From NCBI GenBank assembly GCA_011051715.1, contig DRKP01000011.1, positions 1-36,977 of the forward strand: a stretch of 36,977 bases of DNA, in the 5' to 3' direction. Under the pieces are notes generated by a model. That model saw nothing but the letters and a program-made list of their open reading frames with translations, made no database searches and had not been told where the DNA came from. This DNA is from Sedimenticola thiotaurini (lineage in GTDB: Bacteria; Pseudomonadota; Gammaproteobacteria; Chromatiales; Chromatiaceae). This document shows positions 15,033 through 22,978 of this stretch, piece after piece (positions within the stretch are counted from its first letter, which is position 1; every line of letters starts with the position of its first letter). A program made the position numbers and the translations under genes.

Positions 15033-16859
15033 ATGTGCGGCATCGTAGGGGCCATCGGCCGGCGCGACGTCACCCCGGTGCTGATGGAGGGGCTGCGGCG
15101 GCTGGAGTACCGTGGCTACGACTCCGCCGGCATCGCCATCCGCGACGCCAGCGGCCATATTCAGCGGATCCGCTCGGTGGGCAAGGTCTCCTCCCTGCAG
15201 CAGCGGCTGGAGCAGGCCCCCATCGCCGGCGAACTGGGCATCGCCCACACCCGCTGGGCCACCCACGGCATGCCGGCGGAGCGCAACGCCCATCCCCACA
15301 TGAGCGGCGAGCGGGTGGCGGTGGTGCACAACGGCATCATCGAGAACCACGCCGAGCTGCGCCAGGAGCTGCAGGCGGCCGGCTATCGTTTCGTCTCCGA
15401 GACCGATACCGAAGTAATCGCCCACTTACTCGCAGACACCCTGGAACGGGAGGGAGACCTGCTGCAGGCGTTCCGTGCCGCGGTGCGCCGCCTGCGCGGC
15501 GCCTATGCCCTGGCGGTCTCCAGCCCGGACGACCCCGACCGTATCCTGGTGGCCCGCGCCGGCAGTCCGCTGGTGATCGGCATCGGTGACGGCGAGCACT
15601 TCATCGCCTCCGACGTCTTCGCCCTGCTGCCGGAGACCCAGCGCTTCGTATTCCTGGAAGAGGGTGACCAGGCCGAGATCCGCCGCGACGGCATCCGCGT
15701 GTTCGACCGCGACGGCAATCCGGTGGAGCGGCCGGTGAGCGACTCCCAGCTCAGCGCCGGCGCCGCCGACAAGGGTCCCTATCCCCACTACATGCTGAAG
15801 GAGATCTTCGAGCAGCCCGGCGTCATCGCCGAGACCCTGGAGGGGCGCATCCACAAGGGGCGGCTGCTGGAGGAGAGCTTTGGCCACGTAGCCAGGGAAC
15901 TGCTCGACGGCACCCGGCAGATCCACATCGTCGCCTGCGGCACCAGCTACCATGCCGGCCTGGTGGCGCGCTACTGGTTCGAGGAGATCGGCATCCCCTG
16001 CTCGGTCGAGGTGGCCAGCGAGTACCGCTACCGCCGGGTGGTGGTGCCGCAGCAGACCCTGTTCGTCACCATCTCCCAGTCCGGCGAGACCGCCGACACC
16101 CTGGCCGCCCTGCGCGGTGCCCGGGAGGCGGGCTATCTGGGCAGCCTGGTGATCTGCAACGTGCCGGAGAGCTCCCTGGTGCGCGAGTCGGACGTGGCCC
16201 TGATGACCCGTGCCGGCACCGAGATCGGCGTCGCCTCGACCAAGGCCTTCACCACCCAGCTGGTGGCCCTGCGCCTGCTGGTGCTGGCCCTGGCCAAGCG
16301 CATGGGCCAGGACGAGGAGGAGCAGAGGCGGCTGATCGACGAGCTGCACGCCCTCCCCCGCCAGGTGGAGGTGGCGCTGCAGCTGGACGAGCCGATCCGG
16401 CAGATGGCGACTGCGTTCGGGGACAAGGAGCATGCCCTGTTCCTCGGCCGCGGGCCCTTCTACCCCATCGCCATGGAGGGGGCGTTGAAGCTGAAGGAGA
16501 TCTCCTACATCCACGCCGAGGCCTACCCGGCGGGGGAACTGAAGCACGGTCCCCTGGCGCTGGTGGACGAGCGGATGCCGGTGGTCTGCGCCCTGCCGGA
16601 CGATCCGCTGCTGGACAAGGTGCTCTCCAACCTGCAGGAGGTGCGCGCCCGTGGCGGCGAGCTGTTCCTGTTCAGCGACCACAAGGTGCAGATCGGGCTG
16701 GACCGGTTCCAGAGCCTCACCCTGGCGGACATCAACCCGAGCACCGCTCCCATCGTCTACACCATCCCGCTGCAGCTGCTCTCCTACCACGCGGCGGTGC
16801 TGAAGGGCACCGACGTGGACCAGCCGAGGAACCTGGCCAAGTCGGTGACGGTGGAATAG
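15033..16859 (+). CDS. glmS: Glutamine-fructose-6-phosphate aminotransferase
   Basis: 608 aa, matching E. coli GlmS (609 aa). After removal of Met1, Cys2 (MCGIVGAIG) is the glutaminase nucleophile. The glutaminase domain (about 1-240) has RWATHG and the EYRGYDSAGIA segment. Two SIS sugar-isomerase domains follow, with ACGTSYHAG, SQSGETADTLAALR and EIGVASTKAFTTQ. The C-terminal signature NLAKSVTVE is complete. It makes glucosamine-6-phosphate, the substrate feeding toward GlmU. The ribosome site (AAGGAGAAG) lies inside the end of glmU, so the two are translationally close-coupled. I see no glmS ribozyme, as expected in a gammaproteobacterium. Confidence 0.97.
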   Translation: MCGIVGAIGRRDVTPVLMEGLRRLEYRGYDSAGIAIRDASGHIQRIRSVGKVSSLQQRLEQAPIAGELGIAHTRWATHGMPAERNAHPHMSGERVAVVHNGIIENHAELRQELQAAGYRFVSETDTEVIAHLLADTLEREGDLLQAFRAAVRRLRGAYALAVSSPDDPDRILVARAGSPLVIGIGDGEHFIASDVFALLPETQRFVFLEEGDQAEIRRDGIRVFDRDGNPVERPVSDSQLSAGAADKGPYPHYMLKEIFEQPGVIAETLEGRIHKGRLLEESFGHVARELLDGTRQIHIVACGTSYHAGLVARYWFEEIGIPCSVEVASEYRYRRVVVPQQTLFVTISQSGETADTLAALRGAREAGYLGSLVICNVPESSLVRESDVALMTRAGTEIGVASTKAFTTQLVALRLLVLALAKRMGQDEEEQRRLIDELHALPRQVEVALQLDEPIRQMATAFGDKEHALFLGRGPFYPIAMEGALKLKEISYIHAEAYPAGELKHGPLALVDERMPVVCALPDDPLLDKVLSNLQEVRARGGELFLFSDHKVQIGLDRFQSLTLADINPSTAPIVYTIPLQLLSYHAAVLKGTDVDQPRNLAKSVTVE

Positions 16860-16920
16860 CCGGCGCTGCCGGTCCGCCTGGTCACGCCATCGCCACCGGC
16901 CGCTCACCGGCCGCAGGGCG

Positions 16921-17565
16921 TCAGAGCGTTCGCTGCCCCGCTTCGACCGGTATCAGGGCGATCCGGTTGCCATCGATGCGGATCCGTCCGCTCCGCCGCA
17001 GCGAGGCCAGGGTGCGGTAGAGGCTTTCGTGGCTGACGCCCAGCTCGGCGGCCCAGGATTTCCTGGAGTGGGAGAGGTGGACCACGCCGTCGACCCCCTC
17101 GCTGCGCAGATAGTGGAGAATCCGTGCCGCGGTCCCGTTCAGCGCCAGCCGCTCGCAGCGGGCCCGCAGGGTGCGGATCTCGTCCGACAGCAGGGACAGC
17201 CAGCGGGTGCGGAACGGCTCCGCATCCAGCGCCGTACGGAAGGCGCCGCGGGGAAAAGCGATCGATTCCCCGTCCCCGGCAGCGATTGCATTGCAGTGGT
17301 AGTTGCGGGCATAGAGGCTGGCCTCGGCGATGAAGCCGTGGCGGACGCGCTGGAGCAGCAGTTCCCCGCCATCGGGCGACAGCCGCGTCAGGCGTACCTC
17401 ACCGCGCAGCAGAAACAGCATGTCGCGGGGCTCTGCGCCCATGCGGAACAGCTGCTCCCCGCGCTGGAATTTCCGCCTCCGCGCCAGGGCCGCCAGCTCC
17501 CCGGGGATGATCGCCAGCGTCCGGTGCTGCCGCGTCAGCTCCCGCCAGTCGGTCCGCATCTCCAT
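16921..17565 (-). CDS. Crp/Fnr-family transcriptional regulator (DNR-like)
   Basis: 214 aa. A cyclic-nucleotide-type beta barrel (GEQLFRMGAEPRDMLFLLRG, about residues 40-60, then GFIAEASLYARNYHCNAIAA), a long dimerisation helix and a Crp-type winged helix (HSRKSWAAELGVSHESLYRT) are visible. The recognition helix has E-x3-R (ESLYR), as in FNR/DNR proteins that read TTGAT half sites. The N-terminal cysteine cluster of FNR is absent, so it is not an Fe-S oxygen sensor; heme-based NO sensing as in DNR is possible but unproven. The ATG at 17565 has GGGAGGGG before it; an upstream ATG (17598) lies within the palindrome itself. A TGAT-N4-ATCA box lies 26 bp upstream, suggesting autoregulation. Confidence 0.85.
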   Translation of the reverse strand: MEMRTDWRELTRQHRTLAIIPGELAALARRRKFQRGEQLFRMGAEPRDMLFLLRGEVRLTRLSPDGGELLLQRVRHGFIAEASLYARNYHCNAIAAGDGESIAFPRGAFRTALDAEPFRTRWLSLLSDEIRTLRARCERLALNGTAARILHYLRSEGVDGVVHLSHSRKSWAAELGVSHESLYRTLASLRRSGRIRIDGNRIALIPVEAGQRTL

Positions 17566-17583
17566 TCCCCTCCCACTGAAGCA

Positions 17584-17599
17584 TATGATTCCAATCATA
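17584..17599. promoter_or_regulatory. FNR/DNR-type operator (TGAT-N4-ATCA)
   Basis: TATGATTCCAATCATA is a 16-bp inverted repeat with 7-bp arms, matching the FNR/DNR consensus TTGAT-N4-ATCAA at four of five positions per half. It lies between the divergent regulator and cytochrome genes. Its centre (17591.5) is 41.5 bp before the start site predicted from the extended -10 at 17621-17626. Confidence 0.75.
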
Positions 17600-17617
17600 G
17601 GGAAGCCGAGGCGGGCC

Positions 17618-17626
17618 TGCTAGCAT
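17618..17626 (+). promoter_or_regulatory. Extended -10 element of the cytochrome gene
   Basis: TGC-TAGCAT is an extended -10 with start expected near 17633, leaving a leader of about 57 nt. There is no -35; the operator occupies that position, as in class II Crp/Fnr-activated promoters. Confidence 0.6.
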
Positions 17627-17689
17627 CTCTTCCCGGGGTGCCGTGTCCGGTGCCCCTTGTCACGGCGGATCAACGACAGGAGCCGACTC

Positions 17690-18217
17690 ATGTGGTTCAG
17701 GACAGTTGTCGCAGTCGGGGCATGGGCCCTGCTCGCCACCGGGGCGGGGGCCGCCGGCCAGGCCCGGGAAGGTTCCATGGCCGGCGGACACATGCAGCAC
17801 ATGGCGACGATGGGGAGCGGCAAGGGGCCGCAAACCGCGGCCGTTACCGACACCAGGGAACCGGTCCGGTTCCCCCCGCGGATCAGGGCCCACGAGTTGT
17901 GGAGCATGCGCGACCATCTGCGGACGCTGCAGAAGATCCAGCAGTATCTGGCCGAAGAGCGGTTCGAGGAGATCGCCGGGATCGCCGAACAGCGGCTCGG
18001 CATGTCCTCGTTCGGGCTGCACGGGGCCCATGAGTCGGCCCCCTACATGCCGGAGGGGATGAGACAGGCCGGCGGCGCCATGCACCGGAGCGCGTCGCGG
18101 CTGGCGCGGCTGGCCACCGATGCGGCGGTCACCGGGGAGACCAAGCCGGTCCTCCAGGCGGTTGCCGATCTCACCGCCAGGTGCGTCGCCTGCCACGACG
18201 CCTATCGCCTGGAATAG
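17690..18217 (+). CDS. Periplasmic cytochrome c'-like protein (class II c-type)
   Basis: 175 aa with a Sec signal peptide (about 1-22, FRTVVAVGAWALLATGAGAA). A single heme site CVACH (165-169) lies almost at the C-terminus and is preceded by amphipathic helices, the layout of cytochrome c' and c556 four-helix bundles. Before the helices is a His/Met-rich stretch (MAGGHMQHMATMGSG, about 30-44), not usual for cytochrome c' and possibly metal-binding. Cytochromes c' bind NO and can protect against it. The ATG at 17690 follows ACAGGAG; an in-frame TTG at 17657 would put extra charged residues before the signal peptide. The gene is divergent from the Crp/Fnr gene and under its likely operator. Confidence 0.8.
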   Translation: MWFRTVVAVGAWALLATGAGAAGQAREGSMAGGHMQHMATMGSGKGPQTAAVTDTREPVRFPPRIRAHELWSMRDHLRTLQKIQQYLAEERFEEIAGIAEQRLGMSSFGLHGAHESAPYMPEGMRQAGGAMHRSASRLARLATDAAVTGETKPVLQAVADLTARCVACHDAYRLE

Positions 18218-18334
18218 CCGCTGTCGAAGGGATGCCCCCTCCCCCGGCGTATCGGGGGAATGCGGCCGATGCGCTTGCCACGCCGCCCCGGGGCTGACAG
18301 ACTCCCCGCCTTTGGTCGTACTCGGGGGACGTTC

Positions 18335-19507
18335 ATGCACTGGCGGTCGCTGCTGCGGCTACTCCATCCCGGACCGGACACCACCTCCCTGGCCGAGAAG
18401 GCCCTCTCCGGCCTTGGCGGGCTGGTCGGCATCGGCCTGATCATGCTGGTCAGCCGGCAGTTCCTCGGCGACGGGGCGCTGCCCTGGGTGGTGGCCTCCA
18501 TGGGCGCCTCGGCGGTGCTGCTGTTCGCGGTGCCGCTGGGGCCGCTGTCCCAGCCCTGGCCCCTGGTCGGCGGCCATCTGCTGTCCGGCGTCATCGGCGT
18601 CACCGTGGCGCGCCTGGTGCCGGACATCGCCCTGGCCGCCGGGCTGGCGGTGGCGCTGGCCATCTTCGTGATGTACCTGACCCGCTCGCTCCACCCCCCC
18701 GGTGGCGCCACCGCCCTCACCGCGGTGGCCGGCGGCAGCCAGGTGCAGGCCCTCGGCTACCAGTTCCTGCTGACCCCGGTGCTGCTGAACCTGGTGGTGA
18801 TCCTCGCCTGGGCCCTGCTGATCAACAATCTGCTGCCCAACCGCTACTACCCCAACACCCTGCGGGGCCTGCGCCAGTCCCGTGAGCGGCCGCTGGGCCA
18901 CGACCGCAGCGACCGTGCCCTGGCGATCACCCACGACGACCTGGAGTACGCGCTGAAGGAGATGAACGAGTTCATCGACGTCTCGGAGGACGACCTGTCG
19001 CGCCTGTTCAACCTCTCCGCGACCCACTCGCGCCGGCGGCGCATGGGCGAGATCCTGTGTGGCGAGATCATGACCACCGACGTCATCCACGCCCGTTACG
19101 ACACCGAGGTGGAGGAGTTGTGGCAGCTGATGGGCCGGCACCGGATCCGTGGCATCCCGGTCATCGACGACGAACGGCGCGTCATCGGCATGGTCACCAT
19201 CGCCGATTTCCTCAACCAGGTGCGCCATCCGGATCGGGGCCTGCCGCTGCGCGAGCGGTTGCAGCGCTTTCTCAAGCGCAGCGACGGACTGCACGCGGAC
19301 AAACCGGAGTATGCCGGCCATCTGATGAGCTCACCGGCGATCACCATCGACCACCGGCAGCACATCCTCGAGCTGTTCCCGATCTTCTACCGCCAGGGCA
19401 TCCATCATCTGCCGGTGGTGGACGGGGAGGGGCGCCTGTGCGGCATCGTCACGCCGAAGAACCTGCTGGTCGCGCTGCACGCGGATCTGCAGGCGGCCGG
19501 TGCCTGA
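18335..19507 (+). CDS. HPP-family membrane protein with two CBS domains
   Basis: 390 aa. The N-terminal part (about 20-170) has four to five membrane segments and the family motif SLHPPGGATALTA (118-130). Two CBS domains follow: MTTDVIHARYDTEVEELWQL...GIPVIDD (about 240-300) and MSSPAITIDHRQHILELFPI...HLPVVDGEGR (about 330-388), likely sensing an adenine nucleotide. HPP proteins of cyanobacteria and chloroplasts have been linked to nitrite transport; their bacterial function is mostly unknown. The ATG at 18335 follows CGGGGGAC. It lies 117 bp after the cytochrome gene, same strand, with a CCCCCG/CGGGGG hairpin (18241-18258) between, so co-transcription is uncertain. Confidence 0.85.
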   Translation: MHWRSLLRLLHPGPDTTSLAEKALSGLGGLVGIGLIMLVSRQFLGDGALPWVVASMGASAVLLFAVPLGPLSQPWPLVGGHLLSGVIGVTVARLVPDIALAAGLAVALAIFVMYLTRSLHPPGGATALTAVAGGSQVQALGYQFLLTPVLLNLVVILAWALLINNLLPNRYYPNTLRGLRQSRERPLGHDRSDRALAITHDDLEYALKEMNEFIDVSEDDLSRLFNLSATHSRRRRMGEILCGEIMTTDVIHARYDTEVEELWQLMGRHRIRGIPVIDDERRVIGMVTIADFLNQVRHPDRGLPLRERLQRFLKRSDGLHADKPEYAGHLMSSPAITIDHRQHILELFPIFYRQGIHHLPVVDGEGRLCGIVTPKNLLVALHADLQAAGA

Positions 19508-19517
19508 TCCGGGGCGC

Positions 19518-20006
19518 TCAGGCCTGGTAGACCGGCTCCCAGACGGCGCCGTCGCAGCAGGGGGGCAGCACCACGATCTCGTTCGGCGGGATCACGCCGG
19601 GGCCCATGCCGAACAGGTCGATGCGGGCGAAGCGGTGGCAGGCAGCGGGATCGGCCACGTCCCGGCCGATGCGCAGGCGGTAGCCGGTCAGGTCCGGGTG
19701 GGTACTGGTCTGGAAACGGTCGAACTCGTCATAGATGCGCGCCACCTCGCGCTCGATCATGGCCTGGATCGGCGCCGGCTCCCGGCTCCTGCCGCCGCGC
19801 TGGTTGATGATCGCCATGATGCGCCCCTCGACACGCCGGCGTGTCTCGGGGTCCAGTTCCCCGCCGGGCTGCTGCAGGCCGCCCGCCCGCAGGTAGGCCG
19901 CCGCGAACACCCGGGGGGAGCGTTCACCAATGGACAGGGCACGACGCCCGGCCTCGATGGCGGCGCGGATCTGTGCACTCTGATCTGGGCTGTAGCTGTT
20001 GTTCAT
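19518..20006 (-). CDS. Conserved-looking protein of unknown function
   Basis: 162 aa, no signal peptide or membrane segment, so cytoplasmic. I do not recognise the family. The N-terminal half is helical (QSAQIRAAIEAGRRALSIGE; RRRVEGRIMAIINQRGG; IQAMIEREVARIYDEFDRFQ). The C-terminal part is less helical and has three cysteines (AACHRFAR; LPPCCDGAVWEPV). The ATG at 20006 follows GGACGGAG; the frame is open further upstream, but that part reads as random proline/arginine-rich sequence. It is convergent with the HPP gene, 10 bp from its end. Codon use resembles its neighbours, so it looks like a genuine resident gene. Confidence 0.65.
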   Translation of the reverse strand: MNNSYSPDQSAQIRAAIEAGRRALSIGERSPRVFAAAYLRAGGLQQPGGELDPETRRRVEGRIMAIINQRGGRSREPAPIQAMIEREVARIYDEFDRFQTSTHPDLTGYRLRIGRDVADPAACHRFARIDLFGMGPGVIPPNEIVVLPPCCDGAVWEPVYQA

Positions 20007-20369
20007 CGATCTCCGTCCCTTTCCCGAACGGCCCCGGGAGAGGGCGCCACCAGCGAATATATCGGGGATCGCCCGTCGAGGGAACGGATGCGGTGGAAGA
20101 ATCGTGCGTCCGGTCATGTCACGGGGCTACAATCGAACAGGAGAGAACGGCGACGGGGGACGAGGCATGGGATCCTGGCCCGAATGTTTCACCCGGGAAC
20201 GCGATGATCGCGCCGGAACCGGCGTTCAGGTGCGGATTTGCGACTGAATCAATGGCCCAGGCTGTTGATGATTGAGCAAATACCGCAGATATGCGGCGAG
20301 ACCGGTGCGAGGGCGCGTTCAGCGATGCCCGGTAACATTTTGGACTCCGCTGATATCCCAGGACTTCGT
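20007..20369. other. 363-bp intergenic region between divergent genes
   Basis: No convincing gene is present. It holds a possible minus-strand -10 (TATATT, + coordinates 20056-20061) and a possible plus-strand -10 (TACAAT) near 20121. A 26-codon open frame from 20167 to 20247 has only a poorly spaced ribosome site. From about 20260 the sequence is less GC-rich than the rest of the window, which fits a promoter for the lipoprotein gene. Confidence 0.4.
20056..20084 (-). promoter_or_regulatory. Possible promoter of the unknown gene 19518-20006
   Basis: On the minus strand a good -10 (TATATT) is preceded at 17 bp by a weak -35 (TTCCCT). The leader would be about 43 nt. Confidence 0.35.
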
Positions 20370-21041
20370 ATGAAATACAGCAAGTTGAAACATAATTTCA
20401 GCGATCGGATGAAATATTCGGGCTGGCGCTGGATCGTGTTACCGGTGATGCTGCTGGCGGGCTGCAGCGCTCCCCTGCTGCAGGAGACTGCCCCACCGCA
20501 GTTCAATGCCGGATCGTGGCTGGTGCTGCAGCAGCCGGTAGAGGTACCGGCGGACCGGTCCCGGGTCTTCTTCCAGGGCGGCAGGGTGCTGCCGGATGCC
20601 CGCTTCGACCAGTACCGCCCCAGCTGCGACCTCGAGATCAGGGATCTCGCCAGCGAGCCCCGCCGGATCGAGCCGGACCGGTTCGTCATCACCCGGATCG
20701 AATACGGTGAGGAGGCCGTCGCCCTGCTGCGGGAGCTGGCGGCCACCCGGCTGGCGGGGGTCGGCATCGGTATCGGCGGGGGTGGCGTCGGCGTGGGCGT
20801 CGGCACCTTCTGGTGGGGCCGGGGCCAGTCCATCTTCCGCTATGTCCGGCTCTGGCTCCGGTCGGAGCGCCAGCCGGGGGTGATGCGCCTCACCTGCCGC
20901 GGTGCCTGGGAGGACTACTTCCGGGCCAGTCCACCCAATGCGGTGGAGATCCGCATCGCGCTGGGCGACTACCTCCGCTTCGAGGCGGCGCCGCCGGAGC
21001 GCGGGACCGCGGCGCCATCGGGCAACCCGGGGAGCGGGTGA
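20370..21041 (+). CDS. Predicted lipoprotein of unknown function with glycine-zipper segment
   Basis: 223 aa. A lipoprotein signal (WRWIVLPVMLLAGC) ends at a clear lipobox, LAGC, so the mature protein begins with an acylated Cys. ATG 20370 has AGGA at good spacing but gives a long N-region; ATG 20409 would give an ideal 19-residue signal but has a poor ribosome site. The two starts sit in repeated MKYS codons (MKYSKLKHNFSDRMKYSG). A glycine-rich stretch (GVGIGIGGGGVGVGVGTFWW, about residues 131-150) is reminiscent of membrane-inserting glycine zippers. Conserved-looking parts are VFFQGGRVLPDARFDQYRPS and MRLTCRGAWEDYF. I do not recognise a named family. Confidence 0.7.
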   Translation: MKYSKLKHNFSDRMKYSGWRWIVLPVMLLAGCSAPLLQETAPPQFNAGSWLVLQQPVEVPADRSRVFFQGGRVLPDARFDQYRPSCDLEIRDLASEPRRIEPDRFVITRIEYGEEAVALLRELAATRLAGVGIGIGGGGVGVGVGTFWWGRGQSIFRYVRLWLRSERQPGVMRLTCRGAWEDYFRASPPNAVEIRIALGDYLRFEAAPPERGTAAPSGNPGSG

Positions 21042-21154
21042 TCCTCCGTGGGAAACGCCTCTGACGCCCGGCTTGGGGGGCTGCCGGGAGACGGTTGGCC
21101 ATGGATCCACTGTCGCTGCGGCGGGCGGCGAAGAGGGGGCACCGGCGCCGGGCT

Positions 21155-21184
21155 TTGCCTTTCCCGGCCGCTTTCGCGTACCCT
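21155..21184 (+). promoter_or_regulatory. Probable sigma-70 promoter of the acyl-CoA synthetase gene
   Basis: TTGCCT, an 18-bp spacer, then TACCCT. The start site would be near 21191, about 44 nt before the ATG. Confidence 0.4.
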
Positions 21185-21234
21185 GCGTTGCGGTTCCTGC
21201 AACCCGACGAGCGAGTTCCCACGGACAGCCGACC

Positions 21235-22797
21235 ATGGTGATTACCGAGATACTGGCGCGCAACGCCAGGATGTACGGGCCGGAGACGGCCCTGGTGGAG
21301 CGCGATCCGGCCGCCGGCCGCCGGCGCGAGATCAGCTGGACCGAGTTCGACCGCGAGGCCAACCGCTTCGCCAACGCCCTCATCGCCCGTGGTGTGGAGC
21401 GGGGCGACCGGGTGGCCCATCTGCTGATGAACTGCCTGGAGTGGCTGCCGGCCTATTTCGGCATCCTGCGCACCGGCGCCTGGGCGGTGCCTCTCAACTT
21501 CCGCTTCGAGGCGGAGGTGCTGCAGGCCTGCTCGGAGCTGGCCCGGCCGCGGGTGTTCCTGTTCGGCGAGGAGTTCGTCGACCGCATCGCCGCCATCCGG
21601 CCGGTGCTGGACCGCAGTGTCGTCGCCTACGTCTATCTCGGCCCGGAAGAGGGTCGCCCCGATTTCGCCGAGAGCTATGAACAGTTCGTCTCCGGCGCCG
21701 CCGACACCGATCCGGCGGTGGCGCTGGAGATCGGCGACGATGCCGCCCTCTACTTCACCTCCGGCACCACCGGCCGGCCCAAGGCGGTACGTCTTACCCA
21801 CCGCAACCTGGAACACGCCTGCTACGTGGAGAACCACCACCACCGGCAGACCCACGACGACATCTTCCTCTGCATCCCGCCGCTGTACCACACCGGCGCC
21901 AAGATGCACTGGTTCGGCAGCTTCATCGTCGGTGGCCGCGGGGTGATCCTGAAGGGGGTGAAACCACACTGGATCCTGCAGGCGGTGTCGGAGGAGCGGG
22001 CCACCATCGTCTGGCTGCTGGTGCCCTGGGCCCACGACATCCTGATCGCCTGGGAGCGCGGCGAGATCGATCCGGCCGAGTACCGGCTCGACCAGTGGCG
22101 GCTGATGCACATCGGTGCCCAGCCGGTGCCGCCCAACCTGATCCAGGCCTGGAAACGGCTGTTCCCCCACCATGACTACGACACCAACTACGGCCTCACC
22201 GAGAGCACCGGTCCGGGTTGCGTCCACCTGGGGCTGGAGAACACCCACAAGATCGGCGCCATCGGCATCCCCGGGTTCGACTGGGAGTGCCGGGTGGTGG
22301 ACTTCGACGGCAACGACGTGGCCTCCGGCGAACGCGGCGAGCTGCTGGTGAAGGGCCCCGGGGTGATGAAGGAGTACTACCGCGATCCGGGGGCCACCGC
22401 CGCCACCCTGAGGGACGGCTGGCTGCACACCGGCGACATCGTGCGCCGGGACGACGACGGCTTCCTCTGGCTGGTGGATCGCAAGAAGGACCTGATCATC
22501 ACCGGCGGCGAAAACGTGTCGCCGGTGGAGGTGGAGCACTTCTTCATGGCCCACCCGGCGATCCAGGACATCGGCGTCATCGGCACCCCGGACCAGCGCC
22601 TCGGTGAGCTGGTCACCGCCGTGGTCCAGGTCAAGGTGGGGGCCACCCTGACCGAGGCGGAGCTGCTCGCCTTCGCCGAGGGCCTGCCCCGCTACAAGCG
22701 ACCGCGGGTGATTCACTTCGCCGAGGTGCCGCGCAACGCCACCGGCAAGATCGAGAAACCGAAGCTGCGCGAACGCTACGGCGCACCGAAGGATTGA
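21235..22797 (+). CDS. AMP-forming acyl-CoA synthetase
   Basis: 520 aa, ANL superfamily. The phosphate-binding loop is YFTSGTTGRPKAV, the adenine motif YGLTEST, then GWLHTGDI and DRKKDLIITGGENVSPVEVE (hinge). The C-terminal catalytic lysine lies in NATGKIEKPKLRE. It activates a carboxylic acid with ATP and joins it to CoA in the cytoplasm. Length and motifs fit medium- or long-chain fatty-acid or aromatic-acid ligases, but the substrate cannot be told from sequence. The ATG at 21235 begins the normal N-terminus (MVITEILARNARMYG); the frame is open further back but into non-coding-like sequence. It appears to be a single-gene unit. Confidence 0.9.
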   Translation: MVITEILARNARMYGPETALVERDPAAGRRREISWTEFDREANRFANALIARGVERGDRVAHLLMNCLEWLPAYFGILRTGAWAVPLNFRFEAEVLQACSELARPRVFLFGEEFVDRIAAIRPVLDRSVVAYVYLGPEEGRPDFAESYEQFVSGAADTDPAVALEIGDDAALYFTSGTTGRPKAVRLTHRNLEHACYVENHHHRQTHDDIFLCIPPLYHTGAKMHWFGSFIVGGRGVILKGVKPHWILQAVSEERATIVWLLVPWAHDILIAWERGEIDPAEYRLDQWRLMHIGAQPVPPNLIQAWKRLFPHHDYDTNYGLTESTGPGCVHLGLENTHKIGAIGIPGFDWECRVVDFDGNDVASGERGELLVKGPGVMKEYYRDPGATAATLRDGWLHTGDIVRRDDDGFLWLVDRKKDLIITGGENVSPVEVEHFFMAHPAIQDIGVIGTPDQRLGELVTAVVQVKVGATLTEAELLAFAEGLPRYKRPRVIHFAEVPRNATGKIEKPKLRERYGAPKD

Positions 22798-22901
22798 CCA
22801 TCAGGGAATCCTTCGCGCCGGGGGTGGGCGCCCCCACCGGTGCGTTGGATGCTGGAGCGGCGCCCCCGCCGCGAATGCACGGATGCCCTCCCCCCCTCTG
22901 A

Positions 22902-22930
22902 TACATGGCGCAACCGATTCGCGCTAGAAT
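22902..22930 (+). promoter_or_regulatory. Probable promoter of uvrD
   Basis: A good -10 (TAGAAT, 22925-22930) with no clear -35 (TACATG at 17 bp). It lies about 48 bp before the ATG. A CTG-N10-CAA sequence overlaps the -35 region but is a poor LexA box. Confidence 0.4.
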
Positions 22931-22978
22931 GGCGGCACTCGATCCCCGGCACCCTCACAGGACCCCTGCCCCCACCCC

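Noticed and set aside
20167-20247. A 26-codon open frame in the 363-bp intergenic region
   Set aside because: Its purine-rich site is poorly spaced and the peptide shows no recognisable feature.
22898-22913. CTG-N10-CAA near the uvrD promoter as a LexA box
   Set aside because: The right half is CAA rather than CAG and the inner bases are not palindromic or AT-rich as in real SOS boxes.
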